64,000 nt of DNA from Sweltsa coloradensis (GCA_024449915.1 JAMZAV010005023.1:1-64000); one strand, 5' to 3'. Positions 11,461 to 22,696 are shown, numbered from the stretch's first letter. Notes: a model not told the origin generated them from the sequence alone. Numbers and translations: made by a program.

Positions 11461-11845
11461 CACACTTCTTACCAATTCTGGCCCGGGGGTAGAATTTGCC
11501 CTCGAGCATGGCTCTGCTAATCGTGTCAAAGGCGGCAAGAGAAAAGTCCACCTCGCAACATCATCTAGTCAAACGCGGAGTAATCTACTCCCCAGAACAA
11601 GAGCGAGCTCTGGCAATCGTCGTCGGGGACCTTTTCCCCCTTCCCTTGAACGACCCCCCGGCGACGATTACCAATGACACAACGAACGATGTCAAAGACG
11701 ATGACGATGACCGCGACGTACGAAATTCCCTTCTCCCCTACCCGTGGCTGGTTCTGCCAGCTCGGGCTCCTCCTCCCCACCCCCCTTAGCTAAGTGTGCA
11801 TATTACCTAACGGTTGACGGCGTCCTAATCCAAAGAAACCAAAAA
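11461..11845 (+). mobile_element. S element, full length
   Basis: Second copy of a tandem pair, starting in the TTCTGGCCCGGGGGTAG head and ending GACGGCGTCCTAATCC. The terminal hairpin has an extra G, typical of the scattered indels in this window. Confidence 0.85.
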
Positions 11846-11950
11846 AGCTAAACTACGACCATTACATCATTTCATTTACTTTTAATATAACAGGCGTCAA
11901 AAATATAACCTAACTGGTTTAAGCACCCTTGTATAAGTTTTCTCATATTC
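11846..11950 (+). mobile_element. LINE-A 3' tail, short
   Basis: AATATAACAGGCGTC then CCTAACTGGTTTAAGCACCC. Only the last ~100 bp of the element follows the S tail. Confidence 0.65.
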
Positions 11951-11995
11951 GTATTTGGTAATATTTTGTGAAGATAACACATACTATTTCTTCCC

Positions 11996-12378
11996 ACCCC
12001 GCCTTGCTTTTGGGGTAGAATTGGCCTAGGCTTGGCTCTGCTAACCGTAAAAGCCATTCAAGGGAAAAATTCCACCTCGTAAACATCAGCTAGTAGGAAG
12101 GTGTTTACTAGTTTGACTCTCCCTAAACTAGAGGCGAGCAACAAAATAAAAACAAAACTATTCGTTACAAAAAGAGAGGCGAGCTTATCGCATCGTCGAC
12201 GTGACATCTCCCATAACTATGACAACGCCAAAACAATCGCTGACAAAGACGATGACGACTCGCAGCGTCAGAACGCATTATTTAAGTGTTGGTGTGATAG
12301 ATCCTGAGCCCCTTCTCCAAAATTCCTAGGCTAGAGTGGCGCTTAAATGACTAACGGTTTACGCCGCCCTCATCCAAA
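11996..12378 (+). mobile_element. S element with internal rearrangement
   Basis: Head TTTTGGGGTAGAATTGGCC and TCAGCTAGTAGGAAGG are intact. The CTAGAGGCGAGC block is duplicated at about 12128 and 12175 with an AAATAAAAACAAAACT insert. The tail GCGCTTAAATGACTAACGG is intact. Confidence 0.7.
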
Positions 12379-12600
12379 GTATACTAACTATAGGTGAGCT
12401 GTTGGCAGTCGTTTGTCGGGAATCTTTCCCAATTTCCCATTGACACCACCTTCCCGACGATGACGACAACGACGACTATGACAATAAGCACGATTACAAA
12501 ACGATGAAACACGACTTGAGACCTCTTTGCTTCTGACTGGTCCTTTTGCAATTTGACCTTATCTGCATACGTTGCCCTAAGCAATATAAAAAACCAAATA
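12379..12600 (+). mobile_element. S element, 5'-truncated
   Basis: Starts at ATAGGTGAGCTGTTGGCAG and contains the ACGACGATGAC tract. The Thr-Asp-rich frames are accidental. The tail is degenerate. Confidence 0.55.
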
Positions 12601-12793
12601 TTATGATAAATCCCAATTGTGAGAATGGCGACAATCTTACCGCATTTTTTCTTGAAATAAATTATTATACAAACTATATCATCAAAAAATTAACTTTTAG
12701 AACCAATAGATAAAACACGATGTTATCAATCACGTCTTTATATTCTTATTTCATATAAGAAGCGGAAATGGCAGTTGGAAAAAAATAAAAAAG

Positions 12794-12824
<31 letters not shown>

Positions 12825-13238
12825 TTTCTTAGTTTTTTTTTTTCTTTTCACCTCAAGCCAAGAGCGCATCCAACGTATACGAACAGTGCAAATGGTTGTC
12901 AACGAAGCATACATAGACGACCCTGCGTTGTCATCATTTTCAAAATTTAAAATCACGAAAATGTCGCTTTTGGAGTTCTTACAAAATCAAAATTCGTGAA
13001 AATTTTTTTAATTTTTTTAAAAATTATTTTTAATAAAATTTTAGAAATGTGTTACTCTGAAGAGCCTTTATTTCCAAATTGTGCATATTTTCCAAAATTT
13101 CAGACACCGGTGGTGTCAGTCGGCGAAGCGAACAGCATTTGTCCTAAACGCATGTCTTATACTCTCTTTATAAATTTTGGGGAATTCAAATTTTAAATAA
13201 AACTTGAATTCGACTATTACCGCAATCCTTACGTTGTT
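12601..13238. other. Unassigned AT-rich stretch with C/T homopolymer
   Basis: Contains C7T~27 at 12796-12830, and 13000-13040 is nearly pure A/T. No gene. The short poly-Phe or poly-Lys frames are artefacts of the homopolymer. Confidence 0.4.
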
Positions 13239-13239
13239 G

Positions 13240-13438
13240 TTATTGCCTATTGGCCAGTGTTTACTCCTCCCTCACTTGACGACCGCCGCCGACGACAATG
13301 ACCATGACGACACGAACGAATACAACGCGATGGAGAACCCGACGTGAGAACCGCCCCTTTCCTCCCCCCAATACCCGTGGCTAGTTTTGACGGCATGTGA
13401 CATCCTCCTCGTATCCCTTAGACAAGAGTGGCAGATTT
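13240..13438 (+). mobile_element. S element fragment fused to LINE-A
   Basis: Covers CCCTCACTTGACGACC to AGACAAGAGTGGCAGAT, then breaks directly into LINE-A coding sequence without a terminal hairpin. Confidence 0.65.
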
Positions 13439-13873
13439 CGCTGCAGAGTTTTATTCGCCATACATTGCCGTTTGTGAGAAATACCTTTTGTGTTGAGATA
13501 GCTTGAGACTCATTTCAGCCATGAAACTCATGTATGCAAGTCATCATTTGGTAAACCACATCCAATTCAATTTAAAACTACTAAACTGTAAGGGTTCTAT
13601 AATAAAGTTTAGCTGGAGTCCTGGGACCGTGGGCAAGGGGGAAATGACACGCTGATTGGTCTGCTAATGCGCTTTCCTAGCGCCGCGACGTGATTATATT
13701 CTAGTTCCCGTTCCCAGAGACTGAAGACTGGATTAGCAACGTTGTAGGTTTGCGGACAGACATCTTGGGATGTGTGCAAAATAATACATAGCACACTGCA
13801 AATGTGCAAACACTATCATAAAACTCATTTCTTGTATTTTATTTCCATTTAAATTAAATAATACATTTTATTT
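13439..13873 (+). pseudogene. LINE-A RNase H pseudogene and start of 3'UTR
   Basis: From GCTGCAGAGTTTTATTCGCC (AELFAIR-like), through CATGTATGCAAGTCATCATT and GGCAAGGGGGAAATGACACGC (GIEGNEHAD-like, frameshifted), to GTGTGCAAAATAATACA, then a deletion into the 3'UTR. The catalytic RNase H frame is broken by several indels. Confidence 0.65.
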
Positions 13874-14557
13874 TGCTATGATAGATAGATAGATATTTTT
13901 ATTCACAAGATAGTACTGAACAAGTATAACTCTTTGCAGAGAAAGTGAATATTCTATAATTACAATTAATAATAAAGTGATAGTAATTATAATGACATAC
14001 CAGTGTTAGAATGAGAGAATAGTTGGATATCAGCATAATTTATTAATTGATATGGATATTGATATTGATATGTATGATGATTGGATTGATATTGATATAT
14101 ATATATAATTATATATATATATATTAATATATTGATGATTCATTAACTCATTAATAATGATAACACAGGGTGTTTTTATGTTAAAAGACGTAGATGCAAA
14201 ACAATGCATGCCTACTATAGATTAAGAACTCATATATAATAAAGAAAAGTTGGATATAAGGCAATTTTTGATGTGATATTGTGATAAGAATTGCTGATGG
14301 CACAGAACAGGAATGATGTACATAGAATGTTCCTAGTATATATTGATATTTATATATATATGAGATTGATTGATTGATTAGTGTTTATGGTAAAGTAGAG
14401 TAGATGGCAAAATATGCTACTAGATTAGGAATCATAGACTACAGAAAAGTGGATATATAAGCAATAATTGATATGATTATTGTGATAAGAATTGCTGATG
14501 GCACAGAAAACAGCAATGATGTACAGTAGAATGTGTCACTCTAGTATATAATTAGAA

Positions 14558-14600
<43 letters not shown>

Positions 14601-14862
14601 TGTGGTGTGTGATGATTGATTGATTAGTGTTTATGTTAAAGTAAAAAAAAGGAGATGCGCAAAATAATAGAATGCCCTACTAGATAAAGAATTCATATGT
14701 AAAGAAAAGTTGGATATAAAGCAATATTGATGTGATATTGTGAGGAAATTGCTAAGGCACAGAAAACAGCAATTGGAGATTACAGCAGAATGTGTCTTAT
14801 ATACTGCACAATCCAAGGAAGCGTGTCAGCACATATATATATTATATATAGAAGTTTGTTAC
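13874..14862. repeat. AT-rich tandem array, unit ~200-260 bp
   Basis: At least three diverged units share ATTGATTAGTGTTTATG, AAAGTTGGATATAA, TTGTGATAAGAATTGCTG and GATGGCACAGAA. Marker positions are about 14289, 14490 and 14745, with (TA)n and (GAT)n runs between them. It sits in the 3'UTR of a LINE-A copy whose tail resumes at about 14880. Confidence 0.65.
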
Positions 14863-14879
14863 CTCCATTTCGGCCAAGG

Positions 14880-15045
14880 GAAACTACTATAAATCACTAA
14901 ACTATATCACCATACATTTTTTCCCTTATATATACAATTAGAAAACCATATAATCATCAATAACACCATTAACTTTCATTTCATTAACATTAATATCACA
15001 GGCGACGCAAGTAGACAACACCGGTTGAAGCGCCAGATTTCTCTC
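14880..15045 (+). mobile_element. LINE-A 3' tail after tandem array
   Basis: CATTAACATTAATATCACAGG, then a hairpin with CACCGGTTGAAGCGCC. Likely the end of the copy starting at 13439. Confidence 0.65.
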
Positions 15046-15054
15046 ACGCCGTAG

Positions 15055-15300
15055 GTGAGTGTCAACCTTTATCATCTCTCCGGCATGGGTCGGTCCACCT
15101 TACGTCCCTCAGTCCCTTATTCGTCGGGGATCCCTCCCTCTCCCCTTAACGAATTATCCGACGTCACGACTATGACAAACGACCGTTGACCATCCGAAAC
15201 GTGAAAACACTTCTCACCCACCCCCAACCCCGTGGCTGTTTGACCAGCCAAGTGATTTTCCTGCCTAAAGCGACTCGGCCTAGATTGGATTATGAATGAA
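15055..15300 (+). mobile_element. S element, degenerate
   Basis: TCGTCGGGGATCCCTCCCTC, ACGTCACGACTATGACAAAC and GTGGCTGTTTGACCAGCC mark the middle and hairpin. The tail is decayed. Confidence 0.5.
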
Positions 15301-15463
15301 TGAAGATACAATGCATTTTTATTAAATTTCCGAAGGTTTACTGTCCGTCCATGTGTACGAAAATTCTATGGAATATTTAGTTTAGAAAAAACTGTAGATT
15401 ATATATTAAGAATCATATATAGCAAAAGGTCTAGTATTTGCTAGAGGGACAAGTAGCCCTCTT

Positions 15464-15592
15464 GGTCCGTGGTAGAATTGGCTTAGAGCATACTCTGCTA
15501 ATCGTAAAGGCGATTAAAGAGAAAAAGTCCACCTCGCGCAACATCGCTAGTAGAGTGAGTATATAATTACTCCCCGAAACTAGTCTATATTT
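15464..15592 (+). mobile_element. S element, 5' half only
   Basis: Good match from TCCGTGGTAGAATTGGC to CTCCCCGAAACTAG, then sequence unrelated to S. A 3' truncation is unusual for a TPRT product and suggests later deletion or rearrangement. Confidence 0.7.
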
Positions 15593-15964
15593 ATTAGATT
15601 CTTACGGGGGGGGGGGGGGGCAATTTTAAACAATCGCGACTCAAGAATTATTTAAATATTCGCCATTCTGATATACCAACAATCACGACCATTAGAACCC
15701 GTGGCTTCATAGTTTCACAACCTGAACTATACGGAGTTGAGATGACGTCACACAGACTGTCAGGCCGACTGGTGGTAAACACTACAATGGCGCATTCTAA
15801 ACAAGATTTAAAAAGTGTGATTTTTATTTGAGATTCCTCAATACTGTACATCAATAAGCTGTTCATTCAAACAATCGGAACGATTTAGCAAGGAACACAG
15901 TGGAAATTAAAACCCTGTTTTAATAAAAAAAAGCTTGAACTCTGGAAAGCCGATCTGTGGTTAT
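15593..15964. other. Unassigned stretch with G run
   Basis: Includes a ~15 bp G run at 15606. The rest has no recognised repeat. TGACGTCAC near 15743 is CRE-like but isolated. Confidence 0.3.
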
Positions 15965-16335
15965 GCCATCCCGTCTGGGCCCGGGTTTGAATTGGCTAGA
16001 GCATGACTCTGCTATTCGTACAAGACGATTCAGAATAAAGTGCACTTCGAAACATCAACTAGAAAGAGGGGAGTATAATTTACTCCCCGAACCCAGAGTC
16101 GACTCTGGCTATCGTCGTCGGGGACCTTGTCCCCTTCTTTGACGACCGCCCCGACGAAGAATACAATGCACAACAAACGATGACAAAAACCATGACGTAC
16201 CTCAACGTGAAACCCCCGTTTTCTCCCTTTCACGTGCTGGGTGCTGACCAGCATGGGCCCCTCCATCCCCTATCCCCCCTAGACGATAATGGTGGCATTA
16301 TGACCGGAACGGTTGACGCGTCTAAATCAAATCTC
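15965..16335 (+). mobile_element. S element, full length
   Basis: CCCGTCTGGGCCCGGG head, CTAGAAAGAGGGGAG, GTGCTGACCAGCATGGG, then GGAACGGTTGACGCGTC. LINE-A follows immediately. Confidence 0.8.
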
Positions 16336-16404
16336 CAAATACTTCGATCAAATGATACGGCGACAAACTTCTAAATTTCTCATCCAAAGTAATCTATTTT
16401 AAAA
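16336..16404 (+). mobile_element. LINE-A fragment left of hAT-like insert
   Basis: TGATACGGCGACAAACTTC and CATCCAAAGTAATCTATTT match the LINE-A coding end. Broken at about 16404 and resumes at 17153. Confidence 0.7.
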
Positions 16405-17152
16405 CGTGGTGTTTCAACCTTTTTTAGTCGCGCCTCCTTTGATCATTTCCTTTGTCCAACAAGGAATTGATCCAAAGAGTTGTTGCCTTAAATTATAACA
16501 TGTTTTTTTCATTTATTTAGTAATATTATTTGTTGAATTTTTTTAAATTTTTTTAAATTATTTGGATAGAAAAATAATCAATGTGTAAACTTTTCTTTTA
16601 TATGCGTCATCCCGCAAGGAGCGTAGGTAGATTTGTTTTTCAGGGTGCTGGTATGTTTTAACCCTGTAGTGCTCAAAGTGGAAATAGAAAGGCAGTGTCT
16701 GAAAGGCCATGACGTTGGATTTAAGGGGCAAGTCCCGAAACAGTAGCGCGCCGCCGCAGGTGAATATTTGGAAAGTTAATTTTATTTAGAATGCGTTTTG
16801 TGCTTAAATGAAAAGAGGGAGCTGAATGCCATACCGAAATAGTAAAGGATTTGTGGTAGTGGAAACTCTAGAAAACCACCAAAAACAATGTAAAAAAACA
16901 ACTATTTTGTAAATCCACGGGGTTGGGGGGAGAAAGTGCCTTGCTAATTTGTCCCAACATCCCTTGGTATTGAGGGGAACCTGTAAACCAAGAACACGTG
17001 TGGTTGTCTAATTTTAAAAAAAGCTAAATTGTGCATTTTTATAATTTTAATTTTACATTTGGATGTTTTTTTAATATTTAATGTGTGTTACCCATCTGTC
17101 GCCCGGCGCCCCGCCATTTTGGGTCGCGCCCCCAAGTTGGAGAACCGGACTG
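16405..17152. mobile_element. hAT-like non-autonomous element (748 bp)
   Basis: Left end CGTGGTGTTTCAACCTTTTT and right end (read inward on the minus strand) CAGTCCGGTTCTCCAACTTG resemble Charlie-type hAT termini. GTCGCGCC follows at both ends. The flanks ATTTTAAAA and ATTTACAAA fit an aged 8 bp duplication of LINE-A ATTTAACA. No transposase frame. It splits one LINE-A 3'UTR. Confidence 0.6.
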
Positions 17153-17335
17153 ATTTACAAACTTAACTAACATCAACACATTCTTGAATTTATTTTATTC
17201 CTTTCACATAAAATTCTTGTTTTGTCTATGCTATCATTTCATTTTTCCTATACACACTTAGAAATTCATTCATTTATTTCAAAGTAATTTATGAACCAAA
17301 ATTTCTTCACATCGAACACATGGCAATCAAACGCA
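17153..17335 (+). mobile_element. LINE-A 3'UTR right of hAT-like insert
   Basis: Continues the LINE-A 3'UTR (AACTAACATCAACACATTC, ACACACTTAGAAA). A second partial 3'UTR-like stretch (CAAAGTAATTTATGAACC) follows before the S copy, with no terminal hairpin. Confidence 0.55.
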
Positions 17336-17340
17336 TTAAT

Positions 17341-17728
17341 TCTACCCCCTTCTGGGCCCGGGGTAGAATTTGGCCCGAGCATTGCTCTGGCTATCGACAA
17401 GGCGATTCAACGTGTGTGAAGGAATAGTCCTCGCTCGTCAAACATCCAGCTAGTATGAAGGGTACTATATTACTCCCCAAATCTAGAGGCGAGCGCTGGC
17501 CAATCGTCGTCGGGACCTTGCCCCCTTCCCTTGACGACCAACCCCAGCGAACAATGACAATGACACAACGAAACGATGACAAAGACGATAGACGACCGTG
17601 AACGTTGAGAAACCCCCTTCCTCCCTTACCCGTGGCTGTTCTGACTACATGGGCACTCCTCTCCACCCCCTTAGGCTAGTGGTGGATAATGAACCTCATG
17701 GTTGCCGCTCCTTGCAATCCAAATAAAC
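17341..17728 (+). mobile_element. S element, full length
   Basis: CCCCTTCTGGGCCCGGGG head to GCAATCCAAATAAACACGG tail, with all internal landmarks. Confidence 0.85.
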
Positions 17729-17734
17729 ACGGCA

Positions 17735-17955
17735 AAAAATGCGTTTAATTTTTTTTAATTAATTTTCATTCCATAAATCACATTTTGTTTTGATCTACTA
17801 AACCATCATCATCATTTTATTTTCATATATACACCTTTGAAAACAGTGGTCTTACATCATCAAACACCCCATTAACTATCTCATCACTTTCATAATCACA
17901 GGCGGGGGCGCAATATGACCTAACCGGTAAACGCGCCCTAGTTCCTCACGGACGC
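17735..17955 (+). mobile_element. LINE-A 3'UTR and tail
   Basis: TACACCTTTGAAAACA, CATCAAACACCCCATTAAC, then an expanded GGCGGGGGCGC hairpin arm and AACCGGTAAACGCGCCC. Confidence 0.75.
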
Positions 17956-18122
17956 TTCCTTCATTGATACTAACCTTGGAGGTCGATCAATTGTGTCGTC
18001 GGGACCACCCACAAACATTACGACCATGAACAGCACGAACGATGACAAAGACGAAGACGACAGACGAAAATCTTTCAACACGTGACTGTTTTGACCATAA
18101 TGGGATTTTTCTCCCGCATATT
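17956..18122 (+). mobile_element. S element, 5'-truncated
   Basis: GTGTCGTCGGGACCACCC and ACGAACGATGACAAAGACG, ending near TTCTCCCGCATATTCCC. It abuts the LINE-A tail directly upstream. Confidence 0.55.
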
Positions 18123-18486
18123 CCCGTGTCTGGCCGGGTAGAATGGCCAGAGCATGGCTCTCTAAATCGTACAAGGCGATTCAAGAGAAAAAGTCTACCT
18201 CGCAAACATCTGTAAGTATGAAGGGTAGTATATGTTTTCCCGAAACTTAGAAGCGAGCTCTGGCAATCGTCGTCGAGGACTCCTTCCCTACCCTTGACAA
18301 CGTCCCCGACGTGATGATAATGACACACTTTAAGCCCGAAACGATGCAAAGACGCTGACGACCGCGACGTGAGAAACCCCCCTTTCAACCCTTACCCATG
18401 GCTGGTATGTTGAGCTGGACCCCCATACGCCCCAGATTCCCTCGCTAGAGTGGTGCATTATGACCTTACGGTTGACGCGTTCCTTA
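18123..18486 (+). mobile_element. S element ending in TAA microsatellite
   Basis: GTCTGGCCGGGTAGAATGGCC head and full internal order. The usual ATCCAAATAAACC tail is replaced after TTCCTTAAG by (AAT)n. Confidence 0.8.
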
Positions 18487-18589
18487 AGAATAATAATAAT
18501 AATATAATAATACTAATAATAATATAATAAATTAATGAATAATATAATAATAATACGATAATCATAATAATAATAATAATAATAATAAT
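18487..18589. repeat. (TAA)n microsatellite
   Basis: Imperfect AAT/ATA repeats. Together with the tract at 18722 they flank a tRNA-like insert. Confidence 0.9.
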
Positions 18590-18685
18590 TATTGATTCAT
18601 AGCAGATTGTCGAAAAAGTTGCCCCGACGGGGTCGAACCCAGACCTCCGGCTTAACTGCCATAGCCTACTAGCTATGAATCAATA
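18590..18685 (-). repeat. tRNA-like sequence bounded by 14 bp inverted repeats
   Basis: On the minus strand: TAGCTAGTAGGC (A-box-like), then GGTCTGGGTTCGACCCC (good B box and T-arm). The 14 bp TATTGATTCATAGC and its exact complement bound the unit, inside a TAA microsatellite. It could be a SINE remnant, a small hairpin MITE that captured a tRNA-like core, or a decayed tRNA gene. The acceptor stem does not fold convincingly. Confidence 0.5.
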
Positions 18686-18721
18686 ACTATGTCCTTAAAG
18701 CGGCTTATGCTTAAAAACCAT

Positions 18722-18777
18722 ATATTAATAATAATAAATAATAATAATAATAATATAATAATAATATAATAATAATA

Positions 18778-18811
<34 letters not shown>
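18722..18811. repeat. (TAA)n microsatellite
   Basis: AAT repeats immediately 5' of the R4/Dong-like LINE. Confidence 0.9.
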
Positions 18812-21059
18812 GAAGACATCACATATGCAATAAAAAAAAACTCATAATTGGAAAAGCTCCTGGATAAGATGAATACAGAACTTTTGGTGGAAAGACTAAC
18901 GCCAGTGCATTGTAAACTAAGGATTTCTTTTAACCAAGTACCTTCACGACCCATCACTTGTTCAGTATTCGTTACTCAAGTATAAGCAATAATGATATTC
19001 AAGACAGGAGACGATCGACCCCAAAAATTATAGACCCTCACTTGCTTTTGCCACCATTTATGAAAATTCTTAACCATCAATCTTTACCTGAAATTAACAG
19101 AACATTTATCAGAACATGAAATTTTAGCGTGGGAACAGAAAGGATGCACACAAATGCATATGGATGTAAAGAGCAGCTTCTAATTGATAGTATTGTTACA
19201 CAATTCAATGACAAAGAGGAATCTATCAGTAGCTTACATAACTACAAAAAAGCATTTGATGTCGGTTCCGCACGATTGTTTATCAAAGTTCTTGATTGTA
19301 TAAGGAATCCCACAGTTGATAACGGTGCTTAAGCATCTCATGAATTCATGGAGAATTAAATATAATACTAAAAACCAATTCGATTAAAAAAGGTTAATAT
19401 TGGAAAATATGGCAATAAAGAGAGGGATCTTTCCAGGGCACCCTTAGCCCTCTATGGTTTTGTCTCGCATTATTACCCAGTAATCAAGAGCTTACTTACT
19501 CAAACAAATGCTGGATATTTCCCCCGCCTTACATTAAGAAAATAATGACAAGGATAACACAATCTGCTGTATATGGGGATGATTTTAAAATGTATGGAAA
19601 ATCAAAAGAAGAGCTCAAATTTTAATTGACATAGTAAATTATTCAGTGAAGAACATTCATAATGGGAATTTGGATTAGATAAATGTTGCTTCATGCATAT
19701 GAAAAAGTGGAAAATTGAAGAAACTGACAATTACCAAATTGGTGTTGGTCAAGAAATTCCAACATAACCATAGGAAGAAAGATACAAATCCCTAGGAATG
19801 AGCAACTTATTCTTAACCACAAGGAATTAAAAATGTATTAAAACAAAAGTAATGACATATAGGTTAAAAACTATCTTAAAACAAATGTTTAAAAAGGAAG
19901 CTATAAAATCAATGCATTACAATCCAATGGGGCTTTACCATCTTGACCTCTCATTTGGTATTTTGGAATGGTCAGATGTGGAACTTGATGGACTAGATTC
20001 GTTTAACAGAAGACCAAATGACCTTTCTCAGAACTCCACCACGCCAAAAGCATCTTCTGAAAGGTTATATTATACCCACGGGAAAGTGTGGCAGAGGCTT
20101 GGAAATATTCGGGTCATTGTGCTATTCGCAAGTTCATAAACTCAGATCATACTTTTCTTAATCTCCATTCCATTATCCCCAGAACTTAAACTCCGAGATA
20201 AAACTATAACTCCCCTGCAGGCTAAATGACGATTCTTCATCCAGAAATATACATAGAAGATTTAAATATGAATATGAATGTCTGGAATACTAAATCCTTC
20301 ATGGGAGGTTACGAAAGCAATCCAGCAAGCCAAATATTGACATTGTTAAATCAATAAGATGGGATTCACAAAGGAAGATTTTGTTTTGCTGAGACCGAAG
20401 GATTTATTTCGCCATCCAAGGATCATGTTATAATACCAACAACTATAAAAAATTTCATCATCAATCCCAATGACAATGATATGTGTATAAAATCAAAAAG
20501 TTTACGGAACAATAGAACCAGGTTAGCTGGGTGTCCTTCAATTGCCAACACGTGGTACTCAGTAGGCATAATCAGGTAGCAAGCTAGTTTATCAACATCT
20601 ATGAATGAACGCACATCTACTTGTCATCCACCTCCTTTTACAAGTATTCTCCTGCACCTGTGATCGAAATGTCAGAATTTATAATTGTATTGGCTAAACA
20701 GGTTATAACAGAACAAAACCATAGACCACAACAACCGGACATCATTTTATGCGATAAATCTAACAGAATTACATATCTAATTGACTTGCGATCCCATGAA
20801 AAAATATTGAGAACACCGAGAACACTAAGGTGGGAAAAATATCAAAATTTAAGTATCAAGAAATAAAACAAGAATTTGGAAAATGAAAACTGTTACTGTC
20901 GTGCCTATCGTGATCTAAGCCACTGGAGTCATACCATCTTCCCTCTCTGCCAGCCTACAATGCCTGGGTCTGTCTCCAAATCTCTACATCAGCATGCAGA
21001 AAGCAGTCATCCTTCAAACGTGCCACATAGTCAGAGATTTTTGCAGTAATCACTCTCTT

Positions 21060-21098
<39 letters not shown>

Positions 21099-21350
21099 AA
21101 AAGATTTTGCCATACAATTGCTTGTTTTATAGATAGAAACTTTTATTGATTTTGTTATCACACTCATCTTTATTATTATTTTGTTATAGATTAATTGTCT
21201 ACAGTAATATGTGTACTATACTTATGTTTCACGCTGTTATAATGTAAACTTTTGTTGGGCTTGGGCCTCACCCCGCCTTGTGTATACCAGGATGCAAATG
21301 TACCTGAGATTGTTTGAACAATAAAGAACCACTATATAATAATAAATAAA
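18812..21350 (+). mobile_element. R4/Dong-like LINE remnant with restriction-like endonuclease
   Basis: A 5'-truncated, frameshifted non-LTR element. Reverse transcriptase pieces in order: NWKAPG-like (~18860), P-NYRP-like (~19030), GCKEQLLIDSIV (~19160), YKKAFD (~19240), a YGDD catalytic motif (~19576), and an YHLDLSFGILEWSDVELDGL stretch (~19940). The C-terminal PDIILCDKS and LIDLRS (~20735-20800) match the PD...D core of the R2/R4 restriction-like endonuclease. The 3' end has an AATAAAGAACC polyadenylation-like signal and TAA-rich tail at 21320-21350. TAA repeats on both sides fit Dong's known preference for TAA microsatellites. Confidence 0.7.
21055..21098 (+). repeat. (CT)n microsatellite
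   Basis: About 40 bp of CT repeats shortly after the R4-like coding end. Confidence 0.9.
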
Positions 21351-21690
21351 CTATTTTCAATAAACATTCTTGCTTCCGCTCGAAAAAATCTTTTGCCTAA
21401 ATGACTCGTACGTAAGGCTGGACCGATTTATTTATGAACAATAATTAGCCAACTTGGCTTCGTCAGCTGTACAGTGGGTTTTGCCTGCGCGTCCATTGCG
21501 GCGAACCGTACGTGGCGCTCAGCGTCGATAACCAGCACTGCGTTTTTTATTCAACGTCTCCCGGGGCAGTAAAAATAGTTTCTTAGGGTAGTTTTTTGGT
21601 TAATAATTGAATGAGCTTGGCGAAGACTTAAATTTTAACGACTATAAATAAAAATATATCTGGTGTGTTTTTGTCTGTTTGTCCACCTCC
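21351..21690. other. Unassigned stretch
   Basis: No recognised repeat or gene. Confidence 0.3.
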
Positions 21691-21810
21691 TCTACCCGTG
21701 ACTGCTAGGTTCTGACCAGCACGGGTCTTATCTAAACGACATCCCTTTGGATAGAGTGGTGCATAGTGACTTTCATGTTGACGTCCCCTAAAACAAAATG
21801 AGCCGAAGCT
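21691..21810 (+). mobile_element. S element tail, near-twin of 54396-54495
   Basis: CTGACCAGCACGGGTCTTAT, ACATCCCTTTGGATAGAGTG and TTCATGTTGACGTCCCCT are shared with the copy at 54396, unlike other S copies, as is the following GAAGCTGCAGGCGAGCTC. They form a distinct subfamily or duplicated segment. Confidence 0.65.
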
Positions 21811-22055
21811 GCAGGCGAGCTCTGGCAGTAGTCGACTGGGATACTTTCTGCATATCTCTCTTATTCCTTCCTACTAAGCCTTTAAGTGAAAAATATATAA
21901 TAAAATAATAAATAAAATTGCAAACGCAACGTCAGACCCCCCTTCTATCCACCCCTACCCGCAGCTGGTTCTGACCAGCATGGGACCTTCCTACCTACAA
22001 CATCTTGTCTAGAGTGGCTTATTAAGACCTTGTGGTTGACGCTTCCCGAAACTTA
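21811..22055 (+). mobile_element. S element, 5'-truncated
   Basis: Starts at GCAGGCGAGCTCTGGCAG. The GATGAC tract is replaced by an AT-rich TAATAAAATAATAAATAAA stretch. The hairpin AGCTGGTTCTGACCAGCA and the tail are present. Confidence 0.6.
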
Positions 22056-22192
22056 ATTAATCATATCGTCATGAAAATATAAAATCATCACATTCAATTA
22101 TTAACTCACAATATCAAATGCAGCGCAATATACTACACGGTTTGAAGCACCCTATTATTACTACTACCTACTACTACTATTATTATTAGTAC
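22056..22192 (+). mobile_element. LINE-A tail ending in (TAC/TAT)n
   Basis: Terminal hairpin with CACGGTTTGAAGCACCC, followed by ~35 bp of TAC/TAT trinucleotides (22157-22192) where other copies have GTC repeats. Confidence 0.65.
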
Positions 22193-22217
22193 CCAATGAA
22201 AGGCTATTTACAGTCCT

Positions 22218-22455
22218 TACATACAGTCGTCGTCGGCACCCCTCCCCATAACTGAATGACCTCCTAGACGAAGACGACAATGACAACATGAACAATGACC
22301 AGGACCGTGACGATCACGACGTGACCCTGCCCCCCTACTTTTTTCTTCAACCCTCCCATACCAGCATGTGACTTTCCACCACACAACCACTATGCTCGAG
22401 TGTTAAAATATTACTAACGGTTGAAGTGCTCTTTATCCAAATAACCTAAAAAAGT
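22218..22455 (+). mobile_element. S element, 5'-truncated
   Basis: Starts at CAGTCGTCGTCGGCACCCC, includes the GACGAAGACGACAATGAC tract and CATACCAGCATGTGAC, and ends TTATCCAAATAACC. 22456-22696 behind it shows nothing. Confidence 0.6.
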
Positions 22456-22696
22456 AAATTAACAAACTAATATGAATTGAAACTATATTGCCAACGTTCG
22501 ATTTCTTATTCTGTTCCTAATACTTCAACTTGTTGCCACCCCTCTCAGAAAACCTTGCCTATCACCACAAAAATTAAAACTGGGCTGAAATCACATCCTC
22601 TTTCTGATACCGTTTGACAGTGTATTTCAATTTTTTCTTAACTCTTAGTTATTTTTAATGAAATTTTTTGATTTCACCAATTAACTTTACATGTTT

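Noticed and set aside
13874..14862. CRISPR-like array
   Set aside because: Units are ~200-260 bp, AT-rich and diverged; eukaryotic context and no spacer pattern.
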